A DNA stretch of 64,000 nucleotides from Candidatus Tectomicrobia bacterium (GCA_016192135.1 JACPUR010000019.1:124001-188000); one strand, 5' to 3'; positions 31,801 through 40,303 are shown, counted from the first letter of the stretch. Notes: a model not told the origin generated them from the sequence alone. Program-made: numbers and translations.

Positions 31801-32604
31801 ATGGAAACGAAGAAGGCTCCCGCGCGCGCCTCCACGGTGTACGGCCCCGTGGACTCCTGGCGCTTCGGCCGCTCCCTGGGGGTGGACCTCATCCTCCGGG
31901 CGAGCACCTGCTCCTTCAACTGCGTCTACTGTCAGCTCGGGAGCATCCAGGTGGTGACGGCGGAGCGGCGGCTCTTCGTGACGGCGGAGCGCGTGCTGGA
32001 GGACCTCCGCGCCTCGGACTGGCGGGGCTCCGGCCTCGTCACCTTCAGCGGGAGCGGGGAGCCCACCCTGGCCCTGAACCTCGGCGAGGCCCTGCGCGGG
32101 GTGAAGGCTTATACCGGCATCCCCACCCACGTCCTCACCAACGGGACCCTCCTCAACGACCCCGCCGTGCGCCGCGATCTCATGGAGGCCGACCGCGTCT
32201 CGGTCAAGCTCGACGCTCCGGACGAAGAAACCTTCCGGAAGATCAACCGCCCCGCCCCCGGCGTCACCCTGGCCGGGGTGGTGGAAGGGGCGCTGCGCTT
32301 CCGCGCCGAGTACCGCGGCCACCTGGACGCCCAGGTCATGTTCATGCCCGCCAACCGGGGCATGGCCGGGGCGCTCTGCGACCTCCTGAATCGCATCCGC
32401 CCCGACGAGGTGCAGCTCAACACCCCCACGCGCGCCTACCCCTCGGCGTGGTTCCTCGAGACGAGGGGCCGCTACGACCGCGCCCAGGCCCCCGTCAAGG
32501 TGAGCCCCCTGCGCGTCATCTCCCGCGAAGAGGCCGAGGAGGCGGAGCGCGTCATCCGCGAGCGCACCGGGCTCAGGGTCAGCAGCGTGTACGGCGGGGA
32601 GTGA
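31801..32604 (+). CDS. Radical SAM protein
   Basis: 267 residues starting at the ATG at 31801. The cluster-binding motif CSFNCVYC (Cys37, Cys41, Cys44; CX3CX2C) is followed by VTFSGSGEPTLALNLGEAL, where GEP contacts SAM, and by LTNGTLLNDPAVRRDLMEADRVSVKLDA. This pattern fits the COG0731-like radical SAM enzymes of unknown reaction (the GPVPSRRLGxSLGVDL entry motif is seen as GPVDSWRFGRSLGVDL). No substrate-specific neighbour is evident. It is divergent from the surface-antigen cluster. Confidence 0.9.
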   Translation: METKKAPARASTVYGPVDSWRFGRSLGVDLILRASTCSFNCVYCQLGSIQVVTAERRLFVTAERVLEDLRASDWRGSGLVTFSGSGEPTLALNLGEALRGVKAYTGIPTHVLTNGTLLNDPAVRRDLMEADRVSVKLDAPDEETFRKINRPAPGVTLAGVVEGALRFRAEYRGHLDAQVMFMPANRGMAGALCDLLNRIRPDEVQLNTPTRAYPSAWFLETRGRYDRAQAPVKVSPLRVISREEAEEAERVIRERTGLRVSSVYGGE

Positions 32605-32607
32605 GCC

Positions 32608-33099
32608 TCACTCGCACGCCCGCGCGCCCAGCTCCGCCAGGTTCCCCTCCCAGGCCTTCCACCCCTCGTCCTTGAAGTCGGCCCGCGTCACGAGCTCATC
32701 GCCGCCGTCGTAGTACTCCCGGAAGACGCGGCGGTGGGTGCGTGCCGCGCAGTCGAGGATGTGGCCCTCGATCTCCCAGAAGACCGCCCGGCCTTCCGGC
32801 AGAGCCTTGTTGACGGTGATGGAAGGGGACAAGAGCTTGAGGTCGCGCAGCCGGGCCACGCCCACCGCCTCGAGGCAGCCCGGGGTGTCCGTCAGGTTGG
32901 GCCGGCAGTGGACGCGGGTGAGGACCTCCACCCGGCCCCCGGGCTTGCGGGCGTGGATCCGGTACTCCCACGTCCGGACGGCGCCGCGCCGGAACTCCCG
33001 CCACTCCACAGGCGCCTGGGCCGGGGCGCTTGAGGCGAGAGCCGAGGCGAAGAAGACCGCCGCAAGCCCGAGCCCCCATCCCCGCGCGGCCCGCCGCAT
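32608..33099 (-). CDS. Secreted protein of unknown function, paralogue A
   Basis: 163 residues with a signal peptide (GLGLAAVFFASALASSAPAQA). The mature domain contains VEWREFRRG, VLTRVHCRPNLTDTPGCLEAV, FWEIEGHILDCAART and WKAWEGN near the end, with four Cys. The same framework (a WxEY/F start, a CxxxLxxTxxCxEAV pair, YAVDCA, then W-P/G) is found in 33772-34275, so the two are paralogues. They flank a YdcF gene. No enzyme family is recognised. Confidence 0.7.
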   Translation of the reverse strand: MRRAARGWGLGLAAVFFASALASSAPAQAPVEWREFRRGAVRTWEYRIHARKPGGRVEVLTRVHCRPNLTDTPGCLEAVGVARLRDLKLLSPSITVNKALPEGRAVFWEIEGHILDCAARTHRRVFREYYDGGDELVTRADFKDEGWKAWEGNLAELGARACE

Positions 33100-33174
33100 T
33101 GGATGCTCCCCCGGCTCCCGGAAAATACGGTCGTGCGGGGAGTATAGCGTTTGGCGCAGGGGAAGGCCGGGCGG

Positions 33175-33699
33175 TCACATCCGCCCGTTGCGCTTCATCA
33201 GGTAGAGCTGGGCCGCGTGCCAGGGCAGCGCGGCGGCCTCGCGCAGGTGGTAGTACGCCCACCGCCAGGCCGGGTTGGCCTCCCGGCCTCCGGGGGCGGG
33301 GCTGCCGTGGGCCTCCAGGCCCAGCCGCCGGAGCAGCCAGACCCCCCGGTAGAGGTGATAGGGGTCCGAGACCACCAGCACGCGCCTCCAGCCCTCGCGC
33401 GCCAGGATCCGGTGGGAGAAGACCGCGTTCTCCAGCGTCGAGACCGAGCGGTCCTCCAGCACGATGCGCCCGGGCGGCACCCCCTCCGCCAGGGCCAGGG
33501 CGCGCATCGCCTCGGCCTCGGTCCTTGGGGGGCGCCTCCTCCCGCCCGAGAGGAGGAGCACCGGGGCATGGCCCTCCCTCACGAGCGAGGCCCCGTGCAG
33601 GGCCCGCCGCCTGAGGGCCGGGCTCGGCGAGCCGTCCCGGCGCAGGGCCGCGCCCAGCACGAGGACCGCGTCATAGGCCTGGAGGGGTTCGGCCGGCAT
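33175..33699 (-). CDS. YdcF/DUF218-family protein
   Basis: 174 residues. The DUF218 signatures are present: DAVLVLGAALRRDGSPSPALRRRAL, VLLLSGGRRRPPRTEAEAMR, IVLEDRSVSTLENAVFS and VLVVSDPYHLYRGVWLLRRLGL. In the family the conserved acidic and His residues form a Rossmann-like pocket; ElyC and SanA relatives affect envelope precursor handling. It lies between two secreted paralogues on the same strand, which fits an envelope role. The start ATG at 33699 is chosen over an upstream Met at 33759. Confidence 0.85.
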   Translation of the reverse strand: MPAEPLQAYDAVLVLGAALRRDGSPSPALRRRALHGASLVREGHAPVLLLSGGRRRPPRTEAEAMRALALAEGVPPGRIVLEDRSVSTLENAVFSHRILAREGWRRVLVVSDPYHLYRGVWLLRRLGLEAHGSPAPGGREANPAWRWAYYHLREAAALPWHAAQLYLMKRNGRM

Positions 33700-33771
33700 G
33701 GTCGTCCGGAGGATTCGGGCGGCACCCCGGGATTCTGCCCCATCCGCGCGGCGGGGCAATCGGGCGTTTCC

Positions 33772-34275
33772 CTATCTGCACACCTGGGCGGGCAGCTTCT
33801 CGAGCCGCTCGAGGGGGCGCCAGCCGCGCTCGGGGTACTCGATGCGGGTGATGCGGCTCCCGTCCGCCGCCCGCCACTCGATGGAGAGCGGCGCGTAGCG
33901 CCCCCCGGCGCAGTCCACCGCGTAGCCCCCCAGCCGCTCGGCGGGGGCGGGGCGCTCCCCGCCCCCGGGGGGCTTCAGGTTGAAGGTCACCTGGCGCGGC
34001 ATGGCCAGCACCGAGAGCTTGCGGTAGATCTCCAGCACCGCCTCGCAGCTCCAGGTCTCCTCCAGGTCCCTCAGGCAGGCCGTCCGGAGCACGACCTCCT
34101 TCGCCCCGCCCGGCTCCGTCCGGAGCACCCGGTAGGCGCGCGTCTCGGCGTAGGCGCGGTGGTACTCGGTCCAGGTGGCGGATTCCTTCGCGGGCGGCGC
34201 GGCGGCGGAAGCGGCAAAGGCGGAGGAGGGGATAAGAGCGAAGAGCAAAAACGCAAGGGAGAGGTTTCTACGCAT
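33772..34275 (-). CDS. Secreted protein of unknown function, paralogue B
   Basis: 167 residues with a signal peptide (MRRNLSLAFLLFALIPSSAFA). The mature part shares with paralogue A (32608-33099) the order WTEYHRAYAETR, VVLRTACLRDLEETWSCEAV, GYAVDCAGGRYAPL and ERGWRPLERLEKLPAQVC. Four Cys probably make two disulfides. The start overlaps the end of the small HicB-like gene by 8 bases, so the two may be co-transcribed by chance or design. The function is unknown. Confidence 0.72.
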   Translation of the reverse strand: MRRNLSLAFLLFALIPSSAFAASAAAPPAKESATWTEYHRAYAETRAYRVLRTEPGGAKEVVLRTACLRDLEETWSCEAVLEIYRKLSVLAMPRQVTFNLKPPGGGERPAPAERLGGYAVDCAGGRYAPLSIEWRAADGSRITRIEYPERGWRPLERLEKLPAQVCR

Positions 34276-34426
34276 CAAGTGACAAGAGGCAACCCTTCAC
34301 CGCCTCGTAGAGGTTCTGGAGAAGCTCCTCGAAGGCATCACCCTGGGTCGCGCAGCCCGGGATGGCCGGGACATAGGCCCAGCAGCCGCCTTCTTCGGCC
34401 TCGTGAACCAGAATCCAAAGATTCAC
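34268..34426 (-). CDS. Solo HicB-like antitoxin domain protein
   Basis: A 52-residue gene starting at GTG 34426, with GGAGG upstream. It encodes VNLWILVHEAEEGGCWAYVPAIPGCATQGDAFEELLQNLYEAVKGCLLS. This is the compact HicB beta-alpha fold (EEGGxWAxVPxIPGCxTQGDxxEEAxxNxxEAI). No HicA toxin or C-terminal DNA-binding domain is present. A 25-bp dyad sits 55 bases upstream and may be its operator or that of a lost module. Confidence 0.7.
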   Translation of the reverse strand: MNLWILVHEAEEGGCWAYVPAIPGCATQGDAFEELLQNLYEAVKGCLLSLDA

Positions 34427-34480
34427 TTTGCATGTCCTCCCATACGGTCGTTCCTATCATAGCCGAACATCAGCGGCTTT

Positions 34481-34505
34481 TTGAGGTCACAAATTGTTAC
34501 CTCAA
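34481..34505. promoter_or_regulatory. 25-bp operator-like dyad
   Basis: TTGAGGTCACAA and TTGTTACCTCAA are reverse complements except for one base, around a single central A. The dyad lies between the FAH gene and the HicB-like gene. Another TTGAGGT half-site is seen at about 34540. Confidence 0.55.
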
Positions 34506-34564
34506 GCGGGGCCTTTGCAATCACCTCGCCGGCACAATCTTGAGGTCGAAATCCGGCGGTCGGG

Positions 34565-35581
34565 CTAGCGGTAGGTGAAGGGGCGCTTCGGAGGCCGGGG
34601 GCTGATCGTGTTGCGCAGGACGCCGAGGGGTCCCATGTCGATCTCCACGAGGTCGCCGGGTCGGATCCAGCGGTCGATCTCCATGCCGCAGCCGCCAGGG
34701 ACGGTGCCCGAGCCGAGGAGGTCGCCCGGTAGCAGGTTCTCGTCGCGGGAGGTGTAGGAGACGATCTGCTCGAAGGTCCAGTACATCTCGCCGGGAGTGG
34801 TCTCGATCCAGGTCTCGCCGTTGACGCGCGCCGCCATGGGGATGTTCTTCACCTCGCCCACCTCGTCCGCCGTGGCGATCCAGGGCCCGAGGCTCCAGCA
34901 CCAGTCCTTGCCCTTGTAGGGGCCCGTTCCCATGGCCATCTCGCCCGTCTGGGCGTCGCGGGCGCTCCAGTCGTTGAGGATGGCGTAGCCAAGGATGTGC
35001 TCGGTGGCCCTCTCCTCGGGGATGTCGCGCCCCGGCTTGCCCACGACGCAGCAGAACTCGAGCTCGAAGTCCATCTTCTCGGTGTAGCTCGGCCAGGGGA
35101 CCTCCTCGCCGGGCCCGGCCATGTGGGCGCAGCTCGACTTGAAGGCGAGGGGCCGCTCGTACCAGGTCTGGGGGATCTCGAGGCCCATCATGCCGAAGGT
35201 CTTCTTGAGGTGGCGCTCGAAGCCGGCGAAGCCGCGGATGAGCGGGGGGCGCTGGATGGGGGCGAGCAGGCGGGCCTCGCCGGGCCGGTAGAGGAGCTGC
35301 TCTCCGCGCGGTCCCCGCAGGCCGTCCTTGGCGAGGGCGAAAGCCAGCGCCTCCCGGGCGGCGTCGAGGCCGGCGGCCCCGGCGGCGGCTAGGGCGAGCA
35401 TATCGGAGGGCAGGATAGCGTCGGCCATGGCCTGGGGACGGGCCGAGCCCCGCTCCTTGAGGCGGGCGGCAGCGGCGAAGTTGAGGTCCGCGTACACCAC
35501 CTCGCCCCCCTGCGTGGCCACGGCCCCGAGGCGCTCGAAGGGGCCGACCGGCGTCCTGATCTCGAAGGTGCAGAGCTTCAT
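34565..35581 (-). CDS. Fumarylacetoacetate hydrolase (FAH) family protein
   Basis: 338 residues. The N-terminal MKLCTFEIRTPVGPFERLGAV and the core LIRGFAGFERHLKKTFG, EKMDFELEFCCVVGKPGRDIP, YAILNDWSARDAQ and LLGSGTVPGGCGMEIDRWIRPGDLVEIDMGPLGVLRNTI follow the FAH fold, with metal-binding Glu and Asp in the ELEF and ND motifs. The family cleaves C-C bonds in 3-oxo or diketo acids during aromatic catabolism. The gene follows a cupin gene on the same strand with a 28-bp gap, so the two probably work together. The substrate is uncertain. Confidence 0.9.
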   Translation of the reverse strand: MKLCTFEIRTPVGPFERLGAVATQGGEVVYADLNFAAAARLKERGSARPQAMADAILPSDMLALAAAGAAGLDAAREALAFALAKDGLRGPRGEQLLYRPGEARLLAPIQRPPLIRGFAGFERHLKKTFGMMGLEIPQTWYERPLAFKSSCAHMAGPGEEVPWPSYTEKMDFELEFCCVVGKPGRDIPEERATEHILGYAILNDWSARDAQTGEMAMGTGPYKGKDWCWSLGPWIATADEVGEVKNIPMAARVNGETWIETTPGEMYWTFEQIVSYTSRDENLLPGDLLGSGTVPGGCGMEIDRWIRPGDLVEIDMGPLGVLRNTISPRPPKRPFTYR

Positions 35582-35609
35582 GGGGATGCCTCGCGCGCGG
35601 GGGAGGGAG

Positions 35610-36134
35610 CTAGAACTCCACTTTGTCGCGTTCGTCGGTCTCGGGGAAGGGCCCCTCCTTGATCTCGAGGAACTTGGTGCCGTCCTCGAGGAACTCGACC
35701 TCGTGGCCCTCGCACATCAGGATGAACTCGCCCGCCCGCACGACGGCCTCGCCCAGGTGCTGGCCCTCCTTGGTGTAAACGCCGATGCGGGCCGAGCCCT
35801 TGAAGCAGATCATGATTTGGTGGCGCGTGGTGTTGGCGGAGGGGCGCTCCTCCACGACGTGGTAGTGCGCCTTCGTCGTCGCCCCCTTGGGGCGGTTCAG
35901 GAGGATGACCTGGAGCGGCAGCTCGTCCGCCGTCATGTGGGCCTTGGTGCGGCGCTCGACGTCGGGGTCCTGCCCGGCGTAGGCCGTGCGGATGTGGTTC
36001 TTCGCCTCCTCGGTGTCGAGGTAGGGCGGGAAGAGGTCGTAGTCCTGGAAGTTGGCCTTGACGTGCATCGCCACGATGCGCCCGTCGTCGGCCTTGTAGT
36101 AGTCCACCCCCTTGCTTTGCACCTCGAGCGCCAT
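35610..36134 (-). CDS. Cupin-domain protein
   Basis: 174 residues. The cupin metal site is suggested by KAHYHVVEERP, then by RHQIMICFKGSARIGVYTKEGQ and AGEFILMCEGHEVEFLEDGTKFLEIKEGP. The fold is a single beta-barrel, and the N-terminal 80 residues are an extra helical part. Enzyme and regulator members exist in this superfamily; the coupling to the FAH hydrolase suggests a ring-cleavage or binding role in a catabolic pathway, but I cannot name the reaction. Confidence 0.78.
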   Translation of the reverse strand: MALEVQSKGVDYYKADDGRIVAMHVKANFQDYDLFPPYLDTEEAKNHIRTAYAGQDPDVERRTKAHMTADELPLQVILLNRPKGATTKAHYHVVEERPSANTTRHQIMICFKGSARIGVYTKEGQHLGEAVVRAGEFILMCEGHEVEFLEDGTKFLEIKEGPFPETDERDKVEF

Positions 36135-36247
36135 GGCGGGATCCTCCCTGGCCGCGGAAGCCCTACCCCGCGGGGCCGACCGCGCGGGATGTCGGAGACG
36201 GAAAAGATTGGCACAGCCCCCGGGGGCTGTAAAGACTGAGGGGCCCC

Positions 36248-37129
36248 CTATCCCACCTTCACGATCTTCATGTTGAAGTCCAGGGGCGGGGCGGCGCGGA
36301 CGAGGCGGGAGGTGGAGATGAAGTCCACGCCCGCCTCGGCGAGGGCGCGGAAGCCGGCGCCCCCGACCCCCGAGGCCTCGAGGGAGTAGGGCTTGCCGGT
36401 CCGGGAGGCGGTCCCCTTCTGGCGGGCGCGGGAGACGGCCTCCCGCAGGGTGGCGAGGTCCATGTTGTCGAGCAGGATCATGTGCACGCGCCCGTCCGAG
36501 AGCACCTCGTCGAGCTGGGCTAAATCCTGCACCTCGATCTGGATCTCCGTCATGTAGCGGAGGCCCCAGACCCGGTCGATGGCGGGTCGCACGCCGCCCG
36601 CCACGGCGATGTCGTTGTCCTTGATCAGGTCCCCGTCGAAGAACCCCAGGCGGTGGTTGCGGGCGCCCCCCGTGCGCACGGCGTACTTCTCGAAGTGGCG
36701 GAGCCCGGGGGTGTTCTTGCGGGTGTCGATGACGCCCCCGAAGCCGGCGGGGAGGTCCCCGATCTCCTTGAGGACATTCGCGGTGTGGGTGGCGATCTCG
36801 GAGAGGTGGGAGAGGAAATTGAGCAGGGTGCGCTCGGCCTTCAAGAGGGTCTGGGCGTGGCCCCTCGCCCGGCAGACGACGGCCCCGGCCGGGACGCGGG
36901 CGCCCTCTTCATATTCCCACCCGGCCTCGGGGGGCTTGGCGGGGCCCAGGGCGAGGAGGCTCTGGGTCTCCTCGAGGATGGCCAGGACGTAGGGCGCCCC
37001 GCAGAGGAGGGCCGCCGACTTCGCCTTGACGTGGGCCTCGCACCAGGGGTCACGGGCGGCCTCGAAGTGGAAGGGCCCCGGGCCCAGGTCCTCGGCGAGC
37101 CAGGCGCGGATTTGGGCGCGGAGATCCAT
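36248..37129 (-). CDS. nadC: Nicotinate-nucleotide pyrophosphorylase (quinolinate phosphoribosyltransferase)
   Basis: 293 residues. NadC signatures are KAERTLLNFLSHLSEIAT (97-113), DTRKNTPGLRHFEKYAVRTGGARNHR (135-160), DGDLIKDNDIA and IQIEVQDLAQLDEVL, followed by ILLDNMDL. The enzyme joins quinolinate and PRPP to give nicotinate mononucleotide, CO2 and pyrophosphate in de novo NAD synthesis. The conserved KDNH motif reads KDND (Asp173), a noticeable substitution; the Lys and Arg of the active site are present. It directly follows nadA on the same strand. Confidence 0.95.
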   Translation of the reverse strand: MDLRAQIRAWLAEDLGPGPFHFEAARDPWCEAHVKAKSAALLCGAPYVLAILEETQSLLALGPAKPPEAGWEYEEGARVPAGAVVCRARGHAQTLLKAERTLLNFLSHLSEIATHTANVLKEIGDLPAGFGGVIDTRKNTPGLRHFEKYAVRTGGARNHRLGFFDGDLIKDNDIAVAGGVRPAIDRVWGLRYMTEIQIEVQDLAQLDEVLSDGRVHMILLDNMDLATLREAVSRARQKGTASRTGKPYSLEASGVGGAGFRALAEAGVDFISTSRLVRAAPPLDFNMKIVKVG

Positions 37130-37154
37130 GCGGCCGCCTCCCCTCGCGCGCGGG

Positions 37155-38273
37155 CTAGACGATCCGGAGCATCCGCTCGATGGGGAGGCGCGCCCGCCGG
37201 GCCAGCTCGGGATCGACGGTGATCTCGTGGACCATGTCGCGGAGCGAGATGTAGAGGTTCTCGAGGGTGTTCTGCTTCATGTAGGCGCAGAGCGCCTCGC
37301 GGCTGGCGGGGATGAGGGTCTTCTCCGGCACCGCCTTGTGCATGGGGTGGAGGTTCCCCACCTCGGTGGCCACGATGACCTCCTTCTGGGGCACCTCCTT
37401 GATGAGGGCCACCATGCCCTGGGTGGAGCGGAACTGGAGCATGGTCTCGGGCACGATGCCCTCGCGCACCTGGCGCATGCAGGCGCTCGTGCAGCCGCAC
37501 TCGGGATGGACCACCGTGATGGCGCCCGGGTGGAGCCGCCGCTGCTCCTCGACGTGGGAGGGCCGGATGCGCTCGTGCACGTGGCAGGCGCCCATCATGA
37601 GCCAGAGGCGATCGAGGGGCTGGCCCTGCTTCTCGAGCAGGCGCGCGGCGTAGAAGCCCAGGAAGAGGTCCGGCAGGAAGAGGATGGGCTGGCCGGGCCG
37701 CGAGTTCTTGACGACGTGGAGGAGCACCTTGCCCGCGTTGGCCGAGGCGCAGCAGTAGTCGCTCAGGGCCTTCACGTCCAGGTAGGTGTTCACATAGCTG
37801 ATGACGAGGCCGTCCGGGTGCTCCTCACGCCAGGCGCGCACCTTCTCCGCGTCGGCGTGGGCGGCCAGGGAGCAAAGAGCCCCCAGGTGGGGCGCCAGCA
37901 CCTTCTGGTGGGGCTTCTTCAGGGCGGCCAGGATCTGGGTCATGAAGAGGACCGAGGGCTCGACCAGGACGTCGGCGTCCGAGTCCGCGCCCATCCGGGC
38001 CAGGTAGAGCGAGTCGCCCACGGCGTCGGCCACGTCCTGGATGTCGGCGGGGACGTAGTTGTGGGCGAGGACCAGGGCGTTGCGCTCGGTCTTCAGCCGG
38101 CGGATCTCGCCCTGGAGGAAGCCGCGCTCCTCCTCCGTGAGGTTCGCCGAGTCCGCCTCGGGCGGGATCTCCGGGATGTCGATCGTGGGGCCGAGGTCCA
38201 CCTGGTCCATCATCTCGATGGCCTCGGTCGCGGGAAGGATGTCGCCGGCCTCCACCACGCGGTTGTCGAACAT
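37155..38273 (-). CDS. nadA: Quinolinate synthase A
   Basis: 372 residues with the three Cys that bind the 4Fe-4S cluster: Cys134 (GALCSLA), Cys259 (HPECGC) and Cys329 (LCAYM). Triple-domain motifs HNYVPADIQDVADAVGDSLYLA, SYVNTYLDVKALSDYCCASANA and VATEVGNLHPMHK are present. The N-terminal 55 residues precede the usual family core. It condenses iminoaspartate with dihydroxyacetone phosphate. It lies 25 bases upstream of nadC; with the following cupin and FAH genes it forms a four-gene minus-strand run. nadB is not in the window. Confidence 0.96.
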   Translation of the reverse strand: MFDNRVVEAGDILPATEAIEMMDQVDLGPTIDIPEIPPEADSANLTEEERGFLQGEIRRLKTERNALVLAHNYVPADIQDVADAVGDSLYLARMGADSDADVLVEPSVLFMTQILAALKKPHQKVLAPHLGALCSLAAHADAEKVRAWREEHPDGLVISYVNTYLDVKALSDYCCASANAGKVLLHVVKNSRPGQPILFLPDLFLGFYAARLLEKQGQPLDRLWLMMGACHVHERIRPSHVEEQRRLHPGAITVVHPECGCTSACMRQVREGIVPETMLQFRSTQGMVALIKEVPQKEVIVATEVGNLHPMHKAVPEKTLIPASREALCAYMKQNTLENLYISLRDMVHEITVDPELARRARLPIERMLRIV

Positions 38274-38614
38274 TCGGGCGCTCCTTGCGCATTCGGTGCC
38301 CGCCTGGGGCGGGCGGTGGAATGGAGGGGCGGGGGAGGGCTTGTTCTATTTTTCACAAGCCCCGGCCTTCACGTTCCCCGCGCCGCCTGCCGCGGTGCGC
38401 TCTCACGGGAGGCCACCGCCGCCCAGCGGGGCGGCGGGGCGCGATGTCCCAGGCGCGGGTGAATTATTTCACGAAAGTCCCCGGGGAGCAATCGCCCCGG
38501 GGGGTTTGTTCTTGCCCCTGGGGGAGCTTTCTGCTAGTTTTCCTCCGTTGCGCGAGTGCCTCTGGGTAATGGGAGGCGGGTGCCAGCCCCCTCCCTTCCC
38601 CCGGTAGCCGGCTT

Positions 38615-38648
38615 GCGGGCCGCGGGCAGATAGGCCCGCTTTTTTTTG
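38615..38648 (+). terminator. Intrinsic terminator with no plus-strand gene before it
   Basis: GCGGGCC pairs with GGCCCGC around an 11-base loop and is followed by nine T. The 395-base gap 38274-38668 shows no protein gene, so this terminator may end a small RNA or leader transcript on the plus strand. Confidence 0.75.
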
Positions 38649-38668
38649 GCCGAGGGGGAAAAAGCCCC

Positions 38669-38854
38669 ATGCTGCGCGGGTTTCTTTGGCTCGCGGGGAC
38701 CCTGATCCTCGCGGGGCTCCTGCTGTTGTCGCTGAGCGGAATCTGCGGCAGCCCGGGGCGCTTCCCGGGCCTTTCGCGTTATTTTTGCAATCGGCCCTTA
38801 CCGGCTCCTCCGCGGCCCGCTCCCCCCGGGGAGCCCGCCGCCCCGCCCCGTTGA
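38669..38854 (+). CDS. Small membrane peptide, tentative
   Basis: The ATG at 38669 opens a 61-residue frame with one strong hydrophobic helix (MLRGFLWLAGTLILAGLLLLSLSGICG) and a Pro-rich tail. It lies just after a terminator and 45 bases before the MmgE/PrpD gene, and has GGGGGA upstream. It may be a real small membrane protein or a chance frame in GC-rich DNA. Confidence 0.35.
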   Translation: MLRGFLWLAGTLILAGLLLLSLSGICGSPGRFPGLSRYFCNRPLPAPPRPAPPGEPAAPPR

Positions 38855-38899
38855 CCGGGGCCCCGGGGAGCCTCATCCGGCGGCATGAAAGGTGAAACC

Positions 38900-40303
38900 A
38901 TGGCAAAGCCAGAAAGCGCATTGACGGACGCCATCGTCCAATTCGTGCTCGCGACGGACCACGACGGCGTCCCCGAGGACGTGAAGAACATCTCGCGCCG
39001 GTGCTGCGTGGACGGGATAGGGCTCATGGTCGCCGGCTCGACCGAGGCGAGCGGGCGCATCCTCCAGAAGTACGCCCGCGAGCTGGGCGGTGAGCCCGAG
39101 GCGCAGGTGGTGGGGACGGACATGACCGTCCCGGCCAGCCTGGCCGCCCTCCTGAACGGCACCGCCGCCCACGCCATGGACTACGACGACACCCAGCTCA
39201 GCAGCTACCCCGACCGCGTCTACGGCCTCCTGACCCATCCCACCACCCCCGTGCTCGCGGCCTCGCTCGCCATGGCCGAGGCCATGGGCTCGACCGGCCA
39301 GGAGCTCCTGACCGCCTTCGCGGTCGGCTTCGAGGTCGAGTGCAAGGTGGCCGAGGCCATCAAGCCCGACCACTACGTCAAGGGCTTCCACTCGACCGGC
39401 ACCATCGGGGCCATCGGCGCGGCGGCGGCCGCGGCCAAACTCCTGGGGCTCGAGGAGCGGGAGCTCCGCATGTGCTTGGGCATCGCCTGTTCGGAGAGCG
39501 CCGGCCTCCGGGCCAACTTCGGCACCATGACCAAGCCCTTCCACGCCGGACGCGCCGCCGAGAACGGGGTCGTGGCCGCGCGCCTGGCGGCCGGGGGCTT
39601 CACGGCCGACCCGGGCGTCCTCGACGGGCGCTGGGGCTTCTTCCAGATCATGGGCGGGGGCTGCGACCCGGACCACCTCCTCGGCAAGCTCGGCAGCCCC
39701 TGGTCGGCCGTCGATCCGGGCGTCTCCATCAAGCCCTATCCCTCGGGCTCCCTCGGCCACCCGGCCATGGACGCCATGCGCGACCTCGTCATCGAGAAGG
39801 ACATCGACCCCAAGAAGGTCAAGAAGGTGCGCTTCGGCACCACCTCCAAGGTGCTCGAGCCCCTGCGCTACGCCGAGCCCCAGAACGAGCTCGAGGCCAA
39901 GTTCTCCCTCCAGTTCGGGCTGGGCATCCTGCTCCTCGAGCGGAAGGCGGGCATCCACCAGTACCGCGACGAGGTGGTGAGCCGCCCCGACGTGCGCGAG
40001 GCCATGAAGAAGGTCGAGCCCTACAAGGACGAGGAGATCGAGAAGCAGGGCTACGCCCTCATCCGCGGCAAGATCTCCATCGAGATGGAGGACGGCACCG
40101 TCCACGAGCGGATGTCCGAGCTCTCGCGCGGCACCCCGCAGCGCCCCATGGACCGCGAGGAGCTCTACGAGAAGTTCAAGGAGTGCTGCGGCCTGGTGTA
40201 CGGCGAGAAGCAGATCGCCCAGATCGAGCGGCTGCTCTACAAGGTGGACACGATCGAGAACATCCACTCCCTCATCGAGCTTCTGGGGCCGGCGCAGGGG
40301 TAG
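38900..40303 (+). CDS. MmgE/PrpD-family protein
   Basis: 467 residues. The ATG at 38900 is preferred because AGGTGA lies a few bases before it; an ATG 15 bases upstream lacks such a site. MmgE/PrpD signatures are RRCCVDGIGLMVAGS, NGTAAHAMDYDDT, HPTTPVLAASLAMAEAMG, LGIACSESAGLRANFGTMTKPFHAGRAAENGVVAARLAAGGFTADP and KPYPSGSLGHPAMDAM. The family covers 2-methylcitrate dehydratase, cis-aconitate decarboxylase and iminodisuccinate epimerase. The substrate is unknown and no prp genes are nearby. Confidence 0.9.
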   Translation: MAKPESALTDAIVQFVLATDHDGVPEDVKNISRRCCVDGIGLMVAGSTEASGRILQKYARELGGEPEAQVVGTDMTVPASLAALLNGTAAHAMDYDDTQLSSYPDRVYGLLTHPTTPVLAASLAMAEAMGSTGQELLTAFAVGFEVECKVAEAIKPDHYVKGFHSTGTIGAIGAAAAAAKLLGLEERELRMCLGIACSESAGLRANFGTMTKPFHAGRAAENGVVAARLAAGGFTADPGVLDGRWGFFQIMGGGCDPDHLLGKLGSPWSAVDPGVSIKPYPSGSLGHPAMDAMRDLVIEKDIDPKKVKKVRFGTTSKVLEPLRYAEPQNELEAKFSLQFGLGILLLERKAGIHQYRDEVVSRPDVREAMKKVEPYKDEEIEKQGYALIRGKISIEMEDGTVHERMSELSRGTPQRPMDREELYEKFKECCGLVYGEKQIAQIERLLYKVDTIENIHSLIELLGPAQG

